Shown here: one piece after another, positions 33,744 to 42,760 of the stretch
Position numbering within the stretch: the stretch's first letter is position 1
Layout of the letters: the number at the start of each line of letters is the position of its first letter
Assembly (NCBI GenBank): GCA_040879165.1
Contig: JBBDKV010000004.1
Coordinates: 1-46,836, forward strand
Source of the DNA: JBBDKV01 sp040879165
Lineage (GTDB): Bacteria; Patescibacteriota; Microgenomatia; UBA1400; PJMF01
Direction: 5' to 3'
Length of the DNA stretch: 46,836 nt
Translations under genes and position numbers: made by a program
Notes under the pieces: generated by a model
The model's database searches: none
Told to the model about the DNA's origin: nothing
The model's input: only the letters and a program-made list of their open reading frames with translations

Positions 33744-34778
33744 CTACGTACTGGCTACTACCTCTAGACCTCGTAAAATATCTGCTTCGGGCGAATCTGA
33801 AATGCTAATCTCTGTCTTGAGTGTTTGTCTAAGGTACTCAACCATCCCCTCTAGTTTTGCTCCACCGCCAGTCAAAACAATACCTTGCTCTAAACAACTA
33901 GTTACAATTTCTGCTGGCAAAGCAGCAAAAAAATGTTGGATATTGGTAATCAACGTTTCTGGTAATTGTGAAACAGCCTCTATCACTGGCTCTGCCTCAA
34001 CTACCACAGTTTTGCCCAACTGTGAGGTAATATCTTTACCAGCTATCGAGTATTTTTTCTGTTTCATGGCTCTGGGAATTTCATTGGTCGTAACGAATGC
34101 CAATTCTTTTTTAACGGCTTCGGTAGTGTGCCAACTGACTGCGCAATGATACTTGGCTATGATGAGGCGCTGAATGGCATCTGTAAAAGTGAGTCCACCC
34201 CAAGTAATTTTGGTGGATGCGATCACTTGCTCACCATGAGCAATCGCCAGCTCAGTCGATTGTCCGCCAATATCAATAATGCAGTGCGGAGTGTCCAGGG
34301 AGCTGCGCTTGCTTGCCTGCAAGGCAGCAAGCGCAGCAGAATAGAACCGTACTTTTGTCCACCCCGCTTCACTAAAACAATGGGCAAATTGTTGTTTTTC
34401 TAAAGGAGACAAAGAATCATACATTCCACAATAGACAATCGGTTGATTCATGCCTCCCATCCAGGACGCTCCCCAACCTAATTGCTCACGCAGTATTCGC
34501 AAATACTCAACTGCATAGTGCATGGAACCAACTGCTGCATACTCAATTGGAAAAATGAGCTCAGTTTTACTGGTCCGCTTACCAAGCAACCGATACGCTG
34601 CCGTACCAATGCTGATCGCCATTCTTGATTGCGGATGGACTGCTAAACAGGTCGCTTCTTGCCAAATTTGCTTACCCTCGCTACTAATGCGCGTTTGGGT
34701 TGAGCCCATATCAAAAGCTAGTATTTTGGTCTTACGCGCTTGTTTCTGAATGCTACGAAGACGAGAAGTGTGTTGCAT
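33744..34778 (-). CDS. mreB: MreB-family bacterial actin
   Basis: 344-residue actin-like ATPase. Phosphate 1 is ILAFDMGSTQTRI, phosphate 2 is CIIDIGGQSTELAIA and the adenosine motif is GIVLTGGGAKLEGM. The first gene of the mreBCD-PBP2 cluster, so assigned as MreB. It is more divergent than usual: the N-terminus is extended by about 17 basic residues (RLRSIQKQARKTK). No obvious Shine-Dalgarno is seen before ATG 34778. Confidence 0.9.
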   Translation of the reverse strand: MQHTSRLRSIQKQARKTKILAFDMGSTQTRISSEGKQIWQEATCLAVHPQSRMAISIGTAAYRLLGKRTSKTELIFPIEYAAVGSMHYAVEYLRILREQLGWGASWMGGMNQPIVYCGMYDSLSPLEKQQFAHCFSEAGWTKVRFYSAALAALQASKRSSLDTPHCIIDIGGQSTELAIAHGEQVIASTKITWGGLTFTDAIQRLIIAKYHCAVSWHTTEAVKKELAFVTTNEIPRAMKQKKYSIAGKDITSQLGKTVVVEAEPVIEAVSQLPETLITNIQHFFAALPAEIVTSCLEQGIVLTGGGAKLEGMVEYLRQTLKTEISISDSPEADILRGLEVVAST

Positions 34779-34913
34779 AACCGTAAATCTGATTACCTAT
34801 ACCTTGTATACCAGACTTTGCGTATGCTTGGCAAGAAAAAGGCACCATAGACGCCCTTGATGTATAAAATCTGGATGCAACGGGTGCAAAAAAGCACACA
34901 TTTGACAAAAGAG

Positions 34914-35735
34914 TTAGGAAAAATTTAAGCTATTCAACAAATGAGCAGCAGAGTACCATTTACTCTCATCCATCAACTTTTCAGCTTGATCAATTCGAGA
35001 TAGCTTTTCTGATGAATCAGCATAAAATTGTCTCAGTCCCTGAGCTCGCTCTCGCACCATATCAGACTTAAGTTCCAACGCCTTTTCGAGCATAATCTCT
35101 TCTAAATCTGGAATCAGTTTCTCAAGAAACACAATAATATTTTCTTGCTTTTCAAGGTCTTTACTCTCTCGATTTTCCAACATTTGCTGCAATTCTTTTT
35201 GCTCATCGGTTGTGAGTAACAGCTGAGCGTCGTGCTCTAGAAAATCTTCCCAGATCACTTGTTGCAGTTCATCAAGAAATGCTTCGCGTTGCGCCTCTTC
35301 CCCATCGGTAACCCCAAGCAGAAAAAAGATGTTTTGATCTTCAATGGCTTCTGAATTGCTCTCTGCAGCTCGACCATTCTGCTCAGCTTGACCTCGAGTT
35401 ATTGATGGCTCAGTGGCCGCTGTAGTTGATGCTGTTGCTGAAGTTGCTGAACTTGGTGTAGTTGCCGCAGCTGGGTCTGGTGACATAGATGACAGCGGTT
35501 GTGTTGGCGTTGGTGGAGGTGTTTGTGGCGTCTGTGGTGAGGGTGGCGTTGATACCGGTGTTGTGGTGGCATCTTGATGTGAAGTACCAACCCCAACATT
35601 CCCATCATTTTCACCATTTTCACCAAAAGCTGGTGGAGGCTGATACGCTTCGACGTAGCCAGTATCTTCAGCGGTGACACCAGATTGTGAATCGGAAGGA
35701 TCAGTGTAATTGGGTTGGGCAGTTGTTGGGTCCAT
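34914..35735 (-). CDS. Hypothetical protein with Pro/Thr/Ser-rich N-terminus and helical C-terminus
   Basis: 273 residues, no signal peptide or membrane segment. Residues 1-115 are low complexity (Pro, Thr, Ser, Gln, Ala). From about 130 on the protein is strongly helical and acidic (QNIFFLLGVTDGEEAQREAF, then LDELQQVIWEDFLEHDAQLL), ending in EKLMDESKWYSAAHLLNSL. No family recognised. TAGAAT ends 11 nt before the ATG. The disordered-plus-helical layout resembles the proteins at 7136 and 7804. Confidence 0.6.
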   Translation of the reverse strand: MDPTTAQPNYTDPSDSQSGVTAEDTGYVEAYQPPPAFGENGENDGNVGVGTSHQDATTTPVSTPPSPQTPQTPPPTPTQPLSSMSPDPAAATTPSSATSATASTTAATEPSITRGQAEQNGRAAESNSEAIEDQNIFFLLGVTDGEEAQREAFLDELQQVIWEDFLEHDAQLLLTTDEQKELQQMLENRESKDLEKQENIIVFLEKLIPDLEEIMLEKALELKSDMVRERAQGLRQFYADSSEKLSRIDQAEKLMDESKWYSAAHLLNSLNFS

Positions 35736-35820
35736 AAGTAACTTTCATTCTACACCATTTGATTGTCATTACACAATTATGATTATTGTATCGTGGCTAC
35801 AACAATACCGATCAGCCTAT

Positions 35821-35848
35821 TTGGCAATAGATGCTTCTAGTTTACAAT
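35821..35848 (+). promoter_or_regulatory. Promoter of the O-antigen-ligase-like/def/fmt operon
   Basis: TTGGCA (35821-35826), a 16-nt spacer, TACAAT (35843-35848). Start would be near 35855, leaving a leader of about 19 nt before ATG 35874. Confidence 0.5.
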
Positions 35849-35873
35849 AGCTAGTGCGGATAAGACAATAGAC

Positions 35874-38078
35874 ATGACAAAAACCACCCAAGATTCCACT
35901 ACTTTTAAGATCGATAGCTGGCTAAAACAAGCAGTGCTAATGACCTTGCACGCAGCAGTCTTGACGGTACCACTTTTTTTCATGTTTTCCACCAATGAGC
36001 TCTTTGAATTTAATAAAATGATGCTCGTCTATCTCTACACCATCATTGGCGCGATAGCGTTTGGCATTCGAGTTGTTATTCATGGATCAAAATTAGTCAA
36101 ACCAACGTATCTCGATATTCCCATTTTTATTTTTATCATTAGTCAGTTGTTAAGCACGCTGTTTTCCATGCATCCATACACTTCACTTGTGGGATATTAT
36201 AGCCGCTTCCATGGTGGCTTACTTTCTACTGTGAGCTATACGCTCCTCTATTATATTGCAGCACATTCGCTCAACCGAGAATCGCTGAAACAACTCTGGC
36301 TTAGCAGCGCCGTTGCAGCGGGAATGGTTGCGATTTATGGTATTTTAGAACGCTTTGGCATGTCATTGAGCTGTCTACTAGTTGAGGGTAGACTCGGAGT
36401 AGATTGTTGGGTTCAAGATGTGCAAAGTCGGGTTTTTGCGAGTTTTGGTCAGCCCAATTGGTTGGCGGCCTATGCCATACTGTTAATGCCGATCTACACA
36501 AGTCTCGCCATCGTTTCACAAACACAGTGGCGCAAGAAGTTGTATGCCAGTGTTGCAGTGTTATTAGTGCTGGCATTGTTTTTCACTCAATCAAGATCTG
36601 GAATTCTTGGCTGGTATGGCAGCATTGTGGTTGCTGCAACACTCGGAGGATGGTTCTTTTGGACCCAACACGTCAAGGATTCGGTGCAACTCTCGAAAAT
36701 CTGGAGTGTTTTTAATCGAAACATGCTCTATTGCATTGTAGGCGTGTGTGCACTGCTGCTAGTCTTGGTTGATGCGCCATATACTCCTGGATTACGCAGT
36801 GGGGAGTCGCAATCCACTCAGCAACCTATTCAATCAGAGATGGCAGCAGCTCCAGAAGAAACGACTGTAGTCAATCGCTTGGAACAAGGCGGCACTGATT
36901 CGGGAGAAATTCGTAAAATTGTTTGGTCTGGGGCGCTGGATGTTTGGCGCCGATACCCTTGGCTGGGATCTGGCGTGGAAACGTTTGGCTATAGCTACTA
37001 CTTAGATCGCCCAATTGAGCACAACTTGGTTTCCGAATGGGATTTTCTCTACAATAAAGCACATAATGAATTTCTTAATTTTTTGGCGACCACAGGGCTG
37101 GTCGGACTGGTCAGCTATTTACTGCTACTTGGAGCATTTGGCTGGGCCATCCTTGCTCACATACATCAACAGACTAAACGCACACCCTCACAAACCAGCG
37201 TTGCTGATGCAATGCTGATGGTTGGTCTGGCCAGTGGTGTTACTGCCTTAATGATCTCTAACTTTTTTGGTTTTTCAACTGTTACCGTATCATTACTTCT
37301 CTACATCTTTTTTGCAGTACCTCATATTCTTACATCCTCTGAGAAAACTGCTCTTACATACACTAAAATCAAGGCGCTTCAGTGGGCGGGTTTTGTGGTA
37401 ATTAGTAGTATTGGTCTATTGTTGCTCAATGCAACGTTCAGACATTGGTCGGCGGACATTGAGTACGTTCAGGCAAAAACATATCTGGATGCTGGCGATC
37501 TACAGCAGGGTTTAGAAAAATTAGAGTCCGCCATTGCCAAAAATCCTTCTGAAGCTAGTTACGTTGATACCTTGGCAGATCGATACTCGCAGTATGCGGT
37601 CGCCTTTGCCCAAGCAGGTGAAGCAACACAATCAGCACTTTTCACCAAGACTGCCATACAGGCTAGCGACTTAGTAATGTTACTCAATCCAGAACAAATG
37701 AACTTTCATAAGACGCGCGCGCGCTTGTTCATTACTCTTGGTCAGATTGATCCCGACTACCTCAAACAGGCAGTAGTCGTTTTGCAGGACGCACGCAAGC
37801 GCGCGCCCACCGACGCCAAACTCCTCTACAATATTGGCGTCGTAGAACTCGCTTTGGAAAATCATGAAGCAGGTATCGCTGCACTCAACCAGGCCATCGA
37901 ATTCAAACCCAACTACCAAACGGCTCGCTGGCACCTCGCTATCGCCTTCGAAGAAGCAGGAGAACTCGAAGCTGCCCTTGAACAATTACAATACATACAA
38001 GACAATATCGCTCCTAATGATAGCCAAATTCTAGACAAAATTGCTTCTATTAGCGCACAATTACCAGACACTCAATAA
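35874..38078 (+). CDS. O-antigen ligase-like membrane protein with C-terminal TPR domain
   Basis: 734 residues. The N-terminal ~530 are polytopic (about 12 hydrophobic segments), with the Wzy_C-type extracellular loop ending in YNKAHNEFLNFLATTGLVGL, the most conserved part of the O-antigen ligase/polymerase family. From about 545 to the end are TPR-like repeats (for example LEKLESAIAKNPSEASYVDT, LLYNIGVVELALENHEAGIA, RWHLAIAFEEAGELEAALEQ). Members transfer or polymerise lipid-linked glycans; the CPR-style Wzy-TPR layout is recurrent, but its substrate is unknown. def and fmt follow with 5-nt gaps. Confidence 0.85.
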   Translation: MTKTTQDSTTFKIDSWLKQAVLMTLHAAVLTVPLFFMFSTNELFEFNKMMLVYLYTIIGAIAFGIRVVIHGSKLVKPTYLDIPIFIFIISQLLSTLFSMHPYTSLVGYYSRFHGGLLSTVSYTLLYYIAAHSLNRESLKQLWLSSAVAAGMVAIYGILERFGMSLSCLLVEGRLGVDCWVQDVQSRVFASFGQPNWLAAYAILLMPIYTSLAIVSQTQWRKKLYASVAVLLVLALFFTQSRSGILGWYGSIVVAATLGGWFFWTQHVKDSVQLSKIWSVFNRNMLYCIVGVCALLLVLVDAPYTPGLRSGESQSTQQPIQSEMAAAPEETTVVNRLEQGGTDSGEIRKIVWSGALDVWRRYPWLGSGVETFGYSYYLDRPIEHNLVSEWDFLYNKAHNEFLNFLATTGLVGLVSYLLLLGAFGWAILAHIHQQTKRTPSQTSVADAMLMVGLASGVTALMISNFFGFSTVTVSLLLYIFFAVPHILTSSEKTALTYTKIKALQWAGFVVISSIGLLLLNATFRHWSADIEYVQAKTYLDAGDLQQGLEKLESAIAKNPSEASYVDTLADRYSQYAVAFAQAGEATQSALFTKTAIQASDLVMLLNPEQMNFHKTRARLFITLGQIDPDYLKQAVVVLQDARKRAPTDAKLLYNIGVVELALENHEAGIAALNQAIEFKPNYQTARWHLAIAFEEAGELEAALEQLQYIQDNIAPNDSQILDKIASISAQLPDTQ

Positions 38079-38083
38079 AAACC

Positions 38084-38659
38084 ATGCAAATAATCACCAT
38101 CCCCCACCCTACACTTCGTCAAACCGCCACAGCGATCGAAAAAGTCGACACCCAACTGACATCATTTATCAAAAACCTTGAAAAAACACTCGAGCAGGCG
38201 CGCAATCCAAAAGGCATCGCCCTGGCCGCTCCCCAAGTTGACCAGCTCTGGCGCATGTTTGCCACACAACACGATAACACTATGAGAACACTCATTAATC
38301 CCCGCATCACTGATGAAAGTGATGAGCGCAGTTTTGGCCCCGACGAGAATAAGCCCTACCTAGAAGGCTGCCTCTCAATGCCGGGCATTTATGGACCAGT
38401 GCCACGGGCATATGCAATCAAAGTTCGCTACGAAATAGTCGCAAACGATGAGTTAGTTACCAAAACTGAAGACTTTTCAGATTTTGATGCCCGAGTAATC
38501 CAGCATGAGATTGATCACCTTAATGGCATTTTATTTACTGATTACAGCTTGCAGTATGATTTGCCCATTTATCAAGATTATCCAGACGAAAAAGAGCTTG
38601 TTAATGCTGATCGCGAGATGATTGCGCATCTGACAGCATTTGAAGAGAGCGTTCAGTAA
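38084..38659 (+). CDS. def: Peptide deformylase
   Basis: Removes the formyl group from nascent N-terminal Met. The three family motifs are intact: GIALAAPQ (44-51), EGCLSMPG (94-101, metal ligand Cys96) and QHEIDHLNG (140-148, His141, Glu142, His145). 191 aa, with the usual N-terminus IITIPHPTLRQTA. It is followed by fmt after 5 nt, the common def-fmt order. Confidence 0.95.
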   Translation: MQIITIPHPTLRQTATAIEKVDTQLTSFIKNLEKTLEQARNPKGIALAAPQVDQLWRMFATQHDNTMRTLINPRITDESDERSFGPDENKPYLEGCLSMPGIYGPVPRAYAIKVRYEIVANDELVTKTEDFSDFDARVIQHEIDHLNGILFTDYSLQYDLPIYQDYPDEKELVNADREMIAHLTAFEESVQ

Positions 38660-38664
38660 TTAAT

Positions 38665-39636
38665 ATGCAAGAACAATACACCGTCGCAATAGCTGGCAGT
38701 ACCGCTCACACCGTCCAAGCTGTCCAAGGATTAGCACACCATCCGCGATTTCGCTTTTCATGGATCCTTACCCCAGTCCCAAAAATCATTGGTCGAGACA
38801 AAAACCCTACACCAAATCCACTCCACCGCTTTGCACAAGAACAACGAACAGATCTTTTTCTAATTAACAAAAATCTCTCTGAAGTTGAATCAGAACTACG
38901 CCAACAAGAACGCCCAGACTTTCTGCTCGTAGTCGATTTTGGCTACGTACTACCACAATGGAGCCTCGATCTAGCAAAAATAGCCCCCATTAACGTCCAC
39001 CCCTCTGCACTTCCCCGTTGGCGCGGCAGCTCTCCAGGTCAATTTGTGCTACTGCACGGTGAAAAAAATTCTGCTGTAAGCATTATGATTCCCAATCTCG
39101 AGCTTGATCAAGGACCCATTATCACTACTCTCCCCCTCACTATTGATCCAAGTTGGATGTACCCAGACTATTACGCGCATAGTTTTGAACTAACCAGCCG
39201 CTCACTGCCCGACGTCCTACTTCAACTAGCTGAAAAAAAGCTATCTCCCCAACCTCAACCACTCAAATCACCGACGCCAACTGCCCGACGCCTAACTCGC
39301 GATGACGGCTACATTAGCTGGAACACAATTAAGGCTGCCATGGATGGAGAAACTTCCTCCCACCTAGAACTAAATGAACTACTGACTCAAGCCAAACCAG
39401 CGCATGCCAACGTACCAAGGCTTATCACTGCTGCTCACCGTGGCTTAACTCCTTGGCCTGGAATCTGGACTAAAATTTCCACTGAAAAAGGAGAGTTGCG
39501 TCTAAAAGTATTGGAAATCCAACTCGATGAAAGTGCTCATCCAGCTACAGAAAAAATCATACTTAATACAGTGCAGCTCGAGGGTTCAACCCCCACCGAC
39601 TGGAAACACGTTCAGCAACTGCTGAAAGAAAACTAA
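38665..39636 (+). CDS. fmt: Methionyl-tRNA formyltransferase
   Basis: Formylates Met-tRNA-fMet using 10-formyl-tetrahydrofolate. The N-terminal formyltransferase domain has VVDFGYVLPQW and INVHPSALPRWRGSSPGQ, containing the catalytic Asn-His-Ser region. The C-terminal domain is recognisable from ARRLTRDDGYISW and GLTPWPGIWTKI. 323 aa is a typical length. Together with def it shows standard formyl-Met initiation. Confidence 0.92.
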   Translation: MQEQYTVAIAGSTAHTVQAVQGLAHHPRFRFSWILTPVPKIIGRDKNPTPNPLHRFAQEQRTDLFLINKNLSEVESELRQQERPDFLLVVDFGYVLPQWSLDLAKIAPINVHPSALPRWRGSSPGQFVLLHGEKNSAVSIMIPNLELDQGPIITTLPLTIDPSWMYPDYYAHSFELTSRSLPDVLLQLAEKKLSPQPQPLKSPTPTARRLTRDDGYISWNTIKAAMDGETSSHLELNELLTQAKPAHANVPRLITAAHRGLTPWPGIWTKISTEKGELRLKVLEIQLDESAHPATEKIILNTVQLEGSTPTDWKHVQQLLKEN

Positions 39637-39665
39637 ACTTCTCTGACAAAATTTGAAACGGGAGA

Positions 39666-39875
39666 CTACTCTACACTTGGCTTGTAGTGAGTAGTAACGC
39701 CCTGCTTTTTGAACATGCGCAAGACTTTGGTTGGCACTCGCATTTTCTGTTTTACGCCATCTATGATGACCGTTACTGAGTGCAAATTGTATTTAAATGG
39801 TCGTTTGCTACGATTTTTTGCGTGCGACACTTTATTACCGATGTGAGCGGTACGGGGAAATTTTAGTGTTGGCAT
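39666..39875 (-). CDS. rpmB: 50S ribosomal protein L28
   Basis: A 69-residue L28-family protein. The core reads GNKVSHAKNRSKRPFKYNLH followed by VTVIIDGVKQKMRVPTKVLR, matching L28. The zinc-binding Cys of Cys-containing L28 forms are absent (PTKVLR instead of CTKCL), so it is the Cys-minus type. It is monocistronic, divergent from the M50 gene and convergent with fmt. Confidence 0.9.
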   Translation of the reverse strand: MPTLKFPRTAHIGNKVSHAKNRSKRPFKYNLHSVTVIIDGVKQKMRVPTKVLRMFKKQGVTTHYKPSVE

Positions 39876-39937
39876 AAATAACTTTCTACTGTATCGTAGG
39901 AATTCTCGGTAATAAGAGGTGTAATTGTATCATTAGT

Positions 39938-39946
39938 TGGTATAAT
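39938..39946 (+). promoter_or_regulatory. Extended -10 (TGG TATAAT), leaderless-type
   Basis: TG at 39938, TATAAT at 39941-39946, ATG at 39955 (8 nt gap). It has the same TGGTATAAT sequence as the promoter at 1531-1539. Confidence 0.65.
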
Positions 39947-39954
39947 CTACAAAC

Positions 39955-40620
39955 ATGGGATTACTTTCTTTACTATCTACCAGTCCAATAATTTTTTTCA
40001 TGGTTGCACTTGTGCTGGTGATTGCAATTGCTGTCCACGAGTTTGCTCACGCCTGGATGGCTGATCGACTTGGTGATCCCACTCCTCGACACCAGGGTCG
40101 AGTTACGCTTAATCCTCTCGCCCATCTCGATCCACTTGGCACAATGGCAATTCTACTGGTTGGTTTTGGTTGGGGACGTCCAGTTATGTTTGACCCCTAT
40201 AACCTCAAAAATCCTATCAAGGATGCGGCGCTGATTGCCTTTGCTGGTCCAGCCTCAAACTTACTCCTGGCCTTGGCGCTGGCCATTGGCGCTCCGTTAC
40301 TTGGAGGCGTTCTGCCACTGGCTGGCTCTGATCTGGTGCAATTCAGCCAGTTGGCGATCTTTTTCAATATCATGCTGGCTATCTTCAACCTTATCCCAAT
40401 TCACCCACTTGATGGCGGTAAAATTGCAGTTGCCTTGCTGCCCAAAAATTTAGCTCTCGAGTACGATGATTTCATGCAACGCTACGGAATTTTTGTATTG
40501 CTGATGCTAATCTTTCCCTTTGGTGGACAATCAGCGGTAGCTTCTTTGATCCTGCCAATCATTAACACAGTCGTGCAGATATATCTAACCCTCAGTGCCA
40601 ACATCCTCCAGTTGCTCTAA
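39955..40620 (+). CDS. M50-family intramembrane metalloprotease (site-2 protease family)
   Basis: 221 residues, with about five or six membrane segments. The zinc motif HEFAHAWMADRLGD has HExxH in the first span, and the second signature HPLDGGKI (about residue 147) supplies the Asp ligand. The family cuts membrane-anchored proteins within the bilayer. There is no PDZ domain. The 3' end overlaps the convergent HAD gene by 36 nt. Confidence 0.9.
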   Translation: MGLLSLLSTSPIIFFMVALVLVIAIAVHEFAHAWMADRLGDPTPRHQGRVTLNPLAHLDPLGTMAILLVGFGWGRPVMFDPYNLKNPIKDAALIAFAGPASNLLLALALAIGAPLLGGVLPLAGSDLVQFSQLAIFFNIMLAIFNLIPIHPLDGGKIAVALLPKNLALEYDDFMQRYGIFVLLMLIFPFGGQSAVASLILPIINTVVQIYLTLSANILQLL

Positions 40621-41235
40621 CAACTCTGGAGAAAATCTATCAATCTGGTCAAGATCTTCACCTGCAGCTGCATGTACGCCCGCTCGATTTACCCAAATAC
40701 AGCGAATATCTGCTCGCTGCGCTCGCACCGCCTCCAAAACTTCTAGTTTGTCATCAAACAACACTGCTCCCCGTGGCAACCGCGCTATTTCCTGAGACTG
40801 CATTTTTCTGGGCACAATGATCCAATTACTTCTCTCTATAATTTTCTCAGCCAAGCCCGATTTTTCGAGCTTAAAAATTTGCCACGGCTCACTAGCCTGA
40901 GAAAAAATTCCCAATTCCCGAGTGCTTTCTTTCAACAAACTTAAAAAAAGCATGGCATCTGTGTAGACACTTTTTTGGTAAATAGCATCCTTATTAAAGG
41001 CTGCTTCGAGCGATTCTCGATCAAAACCGTGCTCCACAAAAAATTCTATGCAATCCAGATGCACAAAATCAGTCGTATCTTGCAGAGTTTTGCTGTATTC
41101 AGCAAATAGTTGCCTAATGTTCTCAACAGGTTTACCTGTAGCGTACGCAACCTCTTGAATCAACAACTTCACCAACTGAGTAGTATTAATCAACGTTTTG
41201 TCGATATCAAAATAGAATGGACTTTTTTCAATCAT
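40585..41235 (-). CDS. HAD-superfamily hydrolase
   Basis: 216 residues. Motif I is FYFDIDKTLI (DxDxT type), motif II is in LGIFSQASEPW, motif III lies in a Lys/Arg segment around RKMQSQEIARLPRGAV, and motif IV is VLFDDKLEVLEA. The cap between motifs I and II is helical. It is probably a small-molecule phosphatase; the substrate cannot be inferred. ATG 41235 gives motif I at residue 9; the longer frame would run through the divergent promoter. Confidence 0.8.
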   Translation of the reverse strand: MIEKSPFYFDIDKTLINTTQLVKLLIQEVAYATGKPVENIRQLFAEYSKTLQDTTDFVHLDCIEFFVEHGFDRESLEAAFNKDAIYQKSVYTDAMLFLSLLKESTRELGIFSQASEPWQIFKLEKSGLAEKIIERSNWIIVPRKMQSQEIARLPRGAVLFDDKLEVLEAVRAQRADIRCIWVNRAGVHAAAGEDLDQIDRFSPELLEQLEDVGTEG

Positions 41236-41250
41236 ACGCTTCTTTCTATC

Positions 41251-41262
41251 TGCTATTATACT
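41251..41262. promoter_or_regulatory. Overlapping divergent -10 elements (HAD and MBL genes)
   Basis: Plus strand: TGC TATTAT (41251-41259) or TATACT (41257-41262), with ATG 41269 just downstream. Minus strand: TATAAT (41260-41255), 19 nt before the HAD ATG 41235. The two hexamers share the same base pairs, so the region looks like a symmetric bidirectional promoter. Confidence 0.55.
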
Positions 41263-41268
41263 CGTACT

Positions 41269-41922
41269 ATGTCCGCCAGACCTCCCGAAATTACTACCAT
41301 CACACTCGGAGATTTGTCCACCAATTGCTATGTACTCTCTTGCCCAAGTACCAATCAAGCAGTCGTCATTGACCCCGCCGACACTGGCGAAGTAATCGCT
41401 GAAGAGATTCTGAGACAAAATCTTGACTTGCAAGCTATTTGGCTAACACACGCCCACTTTGATCATGTACTAGGACTACTGCCACTAGTCATGAGCTTCA
41501 ATATTCCCGTCTACCTGCACCCAGCCGACCAATTTTTACTCGAGAATGCGGGAAAAAGCGCTCAGTATTGGTTGCAGCGAACCGTGGATCCAGTGCCCAA
41601 CACCACAACTGAACTTAAGCCTGGACAGGAGTTGGGTTTCGGAAAGTTTTCGTTCGAGGTTTTACACTCGCCCGGTCATACTCCTGGCAGTTGCAGTTTC
41701 TTATGGAAAGGCGAAACTACCACTGATGTGAACGAATATAAAAAGTTTACACAACCGCCTCTTTTGTTTGCTGGAGACGTCATTTTTGCTGAAGGAATTG
41801 GCAGAACCGACTTTCGGTACTCTGATCCCAAGCAACTTGATCGCTCAATCATAAAACTGCAAAAAAGAGCAGCTGGAGCCGCAGTCTACCCTGGGCATGG
41901 GGAGGGATTTCTGCTCAGATGA
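41269..41922 (+). CDS. Metallo-beta-lactamase-fold hydrolase, glyoxalase II-like
   Basis: 217 residues. Metal ligands: THAHFDHVLG (His61, His63, Asp65, His66), the His in SPGHTPGS, Asp in LLFAGDVIF and His in YPGHGEG. The layout is that of small glyoxalase II-like proteins. Likely a thioester or similar hydrolase; substrate unknown. ATG 41269 is preferred because the -10 is immediately upstream; the earlier frame (to 41110) runs through the HAD gene. Confidence 0.85.
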   Translation: MSARPPEITTITLGDLSTNCYVLSCPSTNQAVVIDPADTGEVIAEEILRQNLDLQAIWLTHAHFDHVLGLLPLVMSFNIPVYLHPADQFLLENAGKSAQYWLQRTVDPVPNTTTELKPGQELGFGKFSFEVLHSPGHTPGSCSFLWKGETTTDVNEYKKFTQPPLLFAGDVIFAEGIGRTDFRYSDPKQLDRSIIKLQKRAAGAAVYPGHGEGFLLR

Positions 41923-41941
41923 ATCTGAAACTCAAAACTGA

Positions 41942-42148
41942 TTACTCTCGATTTTCACTTAATCTTGTTGATACATCATCAGCTACTTGATCTTCACTTG
42001 ACACTGATGATGGGAGATTCTCAGTTTGCTGTTCTGCTAATGTTATGAGCGCCCTGATCACCACCTTTGTTGATTCTTGAGATAATCGCGGATCTTCAAC
42101 TATCTCTTTTGGAACTGCAACCATAGGAGCTTCTGGCAAATTTTTCAT
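41942..42148 (-). CDS. Small acidic hypothetical protein
   Basis: 68 residues, mixed helical and polar, ending in a Ser/Glu-rich tail. No family or membrane segment. ATG 42148 has a possible TATGTA 7 nt upstream. It lies convergent to the MBL gene (20-nt gap). The evidence is limited to the open frame and plausible context, so this is uncertain. Confidence 0.45.
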   Translation of the reverse strand: MKNLPEAPMVAVPKEIVEDPRLSQESTKVVIRALITLAEQQTENLPSSVSSEDQVADDVSTRLSENRE

Positions 42149-42261
42149 ATTGTTTTACATACTTATTACGCACAGATAGTATACCATTCGTGACAACTAA
42201 CCCTTTAGACAAAACAGTGTATATCTGGCAGCTATCCCATGACTCCGCCCCCAACCTACGC

Positions 42262-42290
42262 TATAATGGCTTTGTACACACAAGGAAAGT
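42262..42290 (+). promoter_or_regulatory. Promoter (-10 TATAAT) and Shine-Dalgarno of the flavodoxin-korAB operon
   Basis: TATAAT at 42262-42267, and AAGGAA about 8 nt before ATG 42295. With a start near 42274 the leader is about 21 nt. This is a clear leadered contrast to the leaderless-type starts elsewhere. Confidence 0.6.
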
Positions 42291-42294
42291 AGCT

Positions 42295-42753
42295 ATGCAC
42301 ATTACCCTCATTTACGCCACGTACTCGGGAAGCACTATGACCGCCAGTCAGGTCCTTGCTGATGCACTGTCTGCATTGGGGCATCAAGTAACAACGCAAC
42401 TGGTCACTGAAACAACTGCCGACCACCTCTCACAGGCTGAAGCACTCATTTTTGCTTCACCAAGCTGGGATTACCAAGGTCACGAAGGCATGCCTCACGA
42501 GGATTACTTGCCATTTATGGAGCAACATAAGGACATAAAAATTCCAGATAAGCCTGTAGCAATTCTTGGTTTGGGAGATCAAAATTACACGCATTTTTGT
42601 GGTGCGGTTGGACACTTGGAGGCATATGTGCAAGGATTAGAGGGTAAACTAGTAGTAGAGTCATTGAAGATTGACCAGTTTTACATCGAGGAAGCAGAAC
42701 ACACCGAAAGTATTAAACGTTGGGCAACCGCCATTTCTGCAGCTTTGTCCTAA
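42295..42753 (+). CDS. Flavodoxin
   Basis: 152 residues, a short-chain flavodoxin carrying one FMN. The phosphate loop is YATYSGSTMT (residues 7-16), the 60s loop is SPSWDYQGHEG and the 90s loop is GLGDQNYTHFCGAV, with expected aromatic residues next to the flavin (Trp in SW, Tyr in NY). It is a low-potential electron carrier. The ATG 42295 start matches the family. It is 7 nt upstream of korA, implying it is the electron partner of the oxidoreductase. Confidence 0.92.
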   Translation: MHITLIYATYSGSTMTASQVLADALSALGHQVTTQLVTETTADHLSQAEALIFASPSWDYQGHEGMPHEDYLPFMEQHKDIKIPDKPVAILGLGDQNYTHFCGAVGHLEAYVQGLEGKLVVESLKIDQFYIEEAEHTESIKRWATAISAALS

Positions 42754-42760
42754 ACATACT

